Shown: piece by piece, positions 4,645 through 6,349 of the stretch | Layout: every line of letters starts with the position of its first letter | Position numbering within the stretch: position 1 is the first letter of the stretch | Assembly: GCA_964366725.1 (NCBI GenBank) | Contig: CAYIUL010000029.1 | Coordinates: 1-6,349, forward strand | Direction of reading: 5' to 3' | Length of the DNA stretch: 6,349 nt | Source of the DNA: JACPAB01 sp964366725 | GTDB lineage: Bacteria > Patescibacteriota > Minisyncoccia > 2-02-FULL-40-12 > GWA2-44-9 | Notes under the pieces: generated by a model | What the model was told of the DNA's origin: nothing | Seen by the model: the letters and a program-made list of their open reading frames with translations, nothing else | Databases searched by the model: none | Translations under genes and position numbers: made by a program

Positions 4645-4681
4645 TAGCAAGAACCATTCTTGCTAAACATTCTTGCTAAAC
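4645..4681. repeat. TAGCAAGAA dyad and tandem 13-bp repeat upstream of dinD
   Basis: TAGCAAGAA (4645-4653) pairs with TTCTTGCTA (4657-4665) across three bases. ATTCTTGCTAAAC occurs twice in perfect tandem (4656-4668 and 4669-4681). CATTCTTG occurs a third time at 4709-4716. Repeated half-sites about 100 bases before a DNA-damage gene could be operators, but the sequence does not fit the E. coli or Bacillus SOS box consensus. Confidence 0.6.
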
Positions 4682-4771
4682 ACACTCCCTCTTCTTATGC
4701 ACCTAGCACATTCTTGAAAATAATGATGATACTGTGAGATGAGAACAATAGCGCATGATTTTCAGAAAGAT

Positions 4772-4777
4772 TATAAT
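4772..4777 (+). promoter_or_regulatory. -10 box (TATAAT) of dinD, leaderless
   Basis: A perfect TATAAT ends eight bases before the ATG at 4786, so the predicted transcription start falls at or within two bases of the start codon. No clear -35 box and no Shine-Dalgarno site are present. Confidence 0.6.
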
Positions 4778-4785
4778 ACCGCCAT

Positions 4786-5640
4786 ATGACGGAAGAACTT
4801 AGTGTTGTTGGACCAAATAAGGGGTTTGAAGATATCAAGCATATTGATGAGGATGGTGTTGAATACTGGACGGGCAGAGAGTTATTCCCCTTGCTCGGTT
4901 ATGCCACTTGGCAAGCCTTTGATGAGCTCATTATCCGAGCCTCTGGGGCGGCTCTGGTTAGCGGACAAACCGTTGAAAACCATTTTAGCCAGTTGACTAA
5001 AATGGTGGATATAGGGTCTGGTAGTAAGCGTCCAGTAAAGGATTGGAAATTGGACAGATATGCTTGTTACCTCATAGCTCAAAACGGCGACCCTAAGATA
5101 CCTCAAATTGCTATAGCCCAGACCTACTTTGCAATTCAAACTAGAAGACAGGAGATTTTTGACATATTACCCGATGCTGAAAAGAGGCTGTTCATTCGAG
5201 GAGAAGTATCGAATGAGAATAAAAAACTTTTCAAGACCGCAAGCCAAGCAGGAGTTTCTCATTTTGGACTCTTTAATGATGCAGGTTATAAAGGCTTGTA
5301 TGGAGTAGCTCTTTCGGAAGTTGAAAAGAAAAAAGGAATAAATAAGGGAGAGTTACTTGATAGAGCTGGGTCAACCGAACTAGCCGCTAACCTTTTCAGA
5401 ATCACACAAACCGAAGAGAAGTTGAGGAAAGATAACGTTAAGGGGCAATACCCAGCTATGAATACCCACAATATGGTTGGTGGTAAGGTCAGGCAAACTA
5501 TAAAAGATATTGGAGGAGCATTGCCAGAAAATCTCAGAGCAGAAAGGCATATACGAGAAGTTAAAAAAGAAGTTAAACTTTTAGAAAAACAATCTCAAAA
5601 AGCCATTAAAGCTGACAATAAAACAAAACGAAAGAAATAA
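4786..5640 (+). CDS. dinD: DinD-like DNA damage-inducible protein with Bro-N domain, 284 aa
   Basis: Belongs to the DinD family. In E. coli DinD is under LexA control and has been reported to affect RecA filaments and strand exchange; whether that holds here is unknown. The Bro-N DNA-binding-like domain covers about residues 14-123: FEDIKHIDEDGVEYWTGREL (14-33), LGYATWQAF (37-45), the KMVDIGSGS stretch (72-80), and RYACYLIAQNGDP (91-103) followed by AQTYFAIQTRRQE (111-123), a signature of this family. Residues 124-250 are the DinD-specific part, and the tail from 255 is very basic and probably helical. Length matches the family (about 275-285). The start is set by the TATAAT eight bases upstream. 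It is a single gene flanked on both sides by related TAGCAAGAA dyads. DinD genes are often scattered accessory genes. Confidence 0.9.
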   Translation: MTEELSVVGPNKGFEDIKHIDEDGVEYWTGRELFPLLGYATWQAFDELIIRASGAALVSGQTVENHFSQLTKMVDIGSGSKRPVKDWKLDRYACYLIAQNGDPKIPQIAIAQTYFAIQTRRQEIFDILPDAEKRLFIRGEVSNENKKLFKTASQAGVSHFGLFNDAGYKGLYGVALSEVEKKKGINKGELLDRAGSTELAANLFRITQTEEKLRKDNVKGQYPAMNTHNMVGGKVRQTIKDIGGALPENLRAERHIREVKKEVKLLEKQSQKAIKADNKTKRKK

Positions 5641-5650
5641 GCTATGAAAG

Positions 5651-5671
5651 TAGCAAGAACTGGTTTTGCTA
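5651..5671. repeat. second TAGCAAGAA dyad, just after dinD
   Basis: TAGCAAGAAC at 5651-5660 followed by TTTTGCTA at 5664-5671 forms an eight-pair stem with one wobble. It matches 4645-4665 upstream of dinD at 17 of 21 positions in the same orientation. It starts ten bases after the dinD stop and has no T run, so it is not a typical terminator. Confidence 0.55.
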
Positions 5672-5694
5672 GACCCACCGCCAAATGGGAAACA

Positions 5695-5703
5695 TGATAC
5701 AAT
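5695..5703 (+). promoter_or_regulatory. extended -10 promoter of the 5714 gene
   Basis: TG-A-TACAAT (hexamer 5698-5703) is an extended -10 element. It ends ten bases before the ATG at 5714, giving a leader of only a few bases, and supports 5714 over the upstream TTG at 5666 as the start. Confidence 0.5.
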
Positions 5704-5713
5704 TTCTGTATCT

Positions 5714-6184
5714 ATGCCACGACCGTCATTTAAAATAGAATGGGACGCTCACGAGTATGAGCATAAGGAAAGGAGTTCGGACTGGTTCTGGGCAGTGGGT
5801 ATCGTCTCCGTTTCTTTGACTATCGCCGCTATTATTCTTGGCAACATTATTCTCGGCATTTTGATACTCATCAGTACTTTTACCCTTTCGCTTTTTGCCA
5901 ATCGCCCGCCAAATACCCTTCGCGTAGTAGTGGACGAGAAAGGTATTACCAGAGGCAGAATCCGTTATCCGTATGCCACTTTGGAATCTTTTTGGATAGA
6001 CACGGAGCACCCGCATAAAAAAATTATTCTGCGGTCCGAGAAAATGTTCATGCCTCTTATCATTGTGCCACTCGGCGACGAGGCCGATATAGAACAACTC
6101 CACGAAAATATTTCACAATTCCTGCCCGAAGAATTCCACAGTCTTCCTTTTGTTGAGAGAATCCTTGAATACTTAGGTTTCTAA
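5714..6184 (+). CDS. conserved-looking two-helix membrane protein of unknown function, 156 aa
   Basis: The N-terminus is soluble and charged (EWDAHEYEHKERSSDWFW, 9-26), followed by two adjacent transmembrane helices at about 24-42 and 44-62. The C-terminal part (66-156) is mostly beta with GITRGRIRYPYATLESFWI (77-95) and IILRSEKMFMPLIIVPL (104-120), then a helical end (125-156). This arrangement resembles small bacterial PH-like membrane proteins that I associate with Patescibacteria, but I cannot assign a function. The ATG at 5714 is preferred: the frame is open from a TTG at 5666, but that would add a proline-rich stretch and would start upstream of the -10 box. No Shine-Dalgarno site. The gene converges on a leftward terminator at 6189-6217. 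Confidence 0.85.
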   Translation: MPRPSFKIEWDAHEYEHKERSSDWFWAVGIVSVSLTIAAIILGNIILGILILISTFTLSLFANRPPNTLRVVVDEKGITRGRIRYPYATLESFWIDTEHPHKKIILRSEKMFMPLIIVPLGDEADIEQLHENISQFLPEEFHSLPFVERILEYLGF

Positions 6185-6188
6185 ATAT

Positions 6189-6217
6189 AAAAAGGAGGGT
6201 GCGCGCAAACACCCTCC
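6189..6217 (-). terminator. rho-independent terminator, mainly leftward
   Basis: GGAGGGTG (6194-6201) pairs perfectly with CACCCTCC (6210-6217) around an eight-base loop. Five A on the plus side (6189-6193) become a T run directly after the stem on the minus strand. On the plus strand the tail (CTTGCC) is poor, so rightward termination of the 5714 gene would be weak. Confidence 0.65.
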
Positions 6218-6297
6218 CTTGCCGCTGTATTCCTCCTTTCTCAAAATGAACCTCAAGATAGCGTCATGTCACGTGACGCCTCCACGACAACTACCCA
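6189..6297 (-). ncRNA. candidate small RNA of about 105 nt
   Basis: A leftward -10 element at 6303-6311 and the leftward terminator at 6189-6217 bracket about 105 bases with no sizeable reading frame. Inside is a hairpin, GCGTCA with TGACGC and a seven-base loop (about 6262-6280), and AGAAAGGAGG (minus strand, 6241-6232), a perfect match to an extended Shine-Dalgarno site but without a usable start codon behind it. I checked for SRP RNA, tmRNA and 6S hallmarks and saw none. Evidence is positional only. Confidence 0.28.
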
Positions 6298-6302
6298 TAT
6301 TG

Positions 6303-6311
6303 ATAATACCA
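6303..6311 (-). promoter_or_regulatory. possible leftward extended -10 element
   Basis: On the minus strand TG-G-TATTAT is an extended -10 (hexamer 6308-6303). Transcription would start near 6296. The upstream side is AT-rich without a clear -35 box. Confidence 0.35.
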
Positions 6312-6337
6312 CTTTTAAATTTCTATAAAAGTAAAAC

Positions 6338-6346
6338 TGTGGATAA
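6338..6346 (-). promoter_or_regulatory. perfect DnaA-box match at the window edge
   Basis: The minus strand reads TTATCCACA, the canonical high-affinity DnaA box. It lies beside an AT-rich stretch (6310-6336). Only one box is visible, and a single match in a window this size has a modest chance of being random, so a link to oriC or a DnaA-regulated gene is only suggested. Confidence 0.35.
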
Positions 6347-6349
6347 AAA

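Noticed and set aside
4645..4665. Canonical SOS box in front of dinD
   Set aside because: Neither CTGT-N8-ACAG nor GAAC-N4-GTTC is present; only a partial GAAC similarity exists.
4645..4716. CRISPR-like array from the repeated CATTCTTG units
   Set aside because: The units are 8-13 bases with irregular spacing and no spacer-repeat pattern.
5666..5713. TTG start giving a 16-residue longer membrane protein
   Set aside because: The extra residues are low in family character and the start would lie upstream of the -10 element at 5698-5703. The ATG at 5714 is preferred.
6271..6298. Nine-codon leftward peptide beginning at ATG 6298
   Set aside because: Too short to support, and the -10 box is only four bases away, closer than in the leaderless genes here.
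6246..6349. Rightward frame starting at ATG 6246 and open to the window edge
   Set aside because: Only 34 codons are visible, with no promoter or ribosome site, and the sequence is better explained by the leftward unit and the DnaA box.

Overview
The window reads as part of a small, streamlined bacterial genome, most likely of the Candidate Phyla Radiation (Patescibacteria, Parcubacteria-like). This is inferred, not proven. The supporting signs are: tRNAs without an encoded CCA; a pilM-pilN-pilO type IV pilus block with no pilP or pilQ beside it; several promoters whose -10 box ends only 7-10 bases before an ATG (leaderless mRNA); few Shine-Dalgarno sites; and small hairpin repeats with a CCGCC/GGCGG core between genes. 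TGA is used as a stop, which argues against the UGA-glycine lineages.

Layout. The 3' part of a tRNA-Arg(UCU) lies at the left edge, followed by a rightward multi-pass membrane protein (147-743). A hairpin repeat (766-812) separates it from a leftward block that reads, from its promoter: ruvX/yqgF (2954-3331), pilM (1947-2930), pilN (from 1943, interrupted by 100 Ns), pilO (1122-1640) and a small one-helix membrane protein (820-1119). The block starts at a symmetrical -10 element (3339-3351) that can fire both ways. Rightward it would transcribe a structured leader, a tRNA-Ser(UGA) whose acceptor stem is extended by its flanks, and a hairpin-rich tail ending in a terminator-like structure near 3814.

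The interval 3855-4495 is a self-contained transcription unit: a near-consensus promoter, a two-hairpin 5' UTR, a strong Shine-Dalgarno site, a GC-rich predicted lipoprotein gene and a strong terminator. It differs from its neighbours in base composition and expression signals, suggesting horizontal acquisition or possibly an assembly join. Next come two abutting perfect inverted repeats, a second copy of the hairpin repeat, and a dinD-like gene (4786-5640) flanked on both sides by related TAGCAAGAA dyads. The last gene (5714-6184) encodes a conserved-looking two-helix membrane protein. The right edge holds a possible leftward small-RNA unit and one perfect DnaA-box match.

How the genes fit together. 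PilM, PilN and PilO form the inner-membrane platform of type IV pili, and RuvX shares their promoter, perhaps only by position. The other genes show no clear functional link to this block. I found no convincing new multi-gene system. The points most worth checking are the symmetrical promoter with its RNA leader, the extended tRNA-Ser stem, the alternative hairpins before the 3775-3814 terminator, the foreign-looking lipoprotein unit, the dyads around dinD, and the degenerate nucleotide-binding motifs of PilM.
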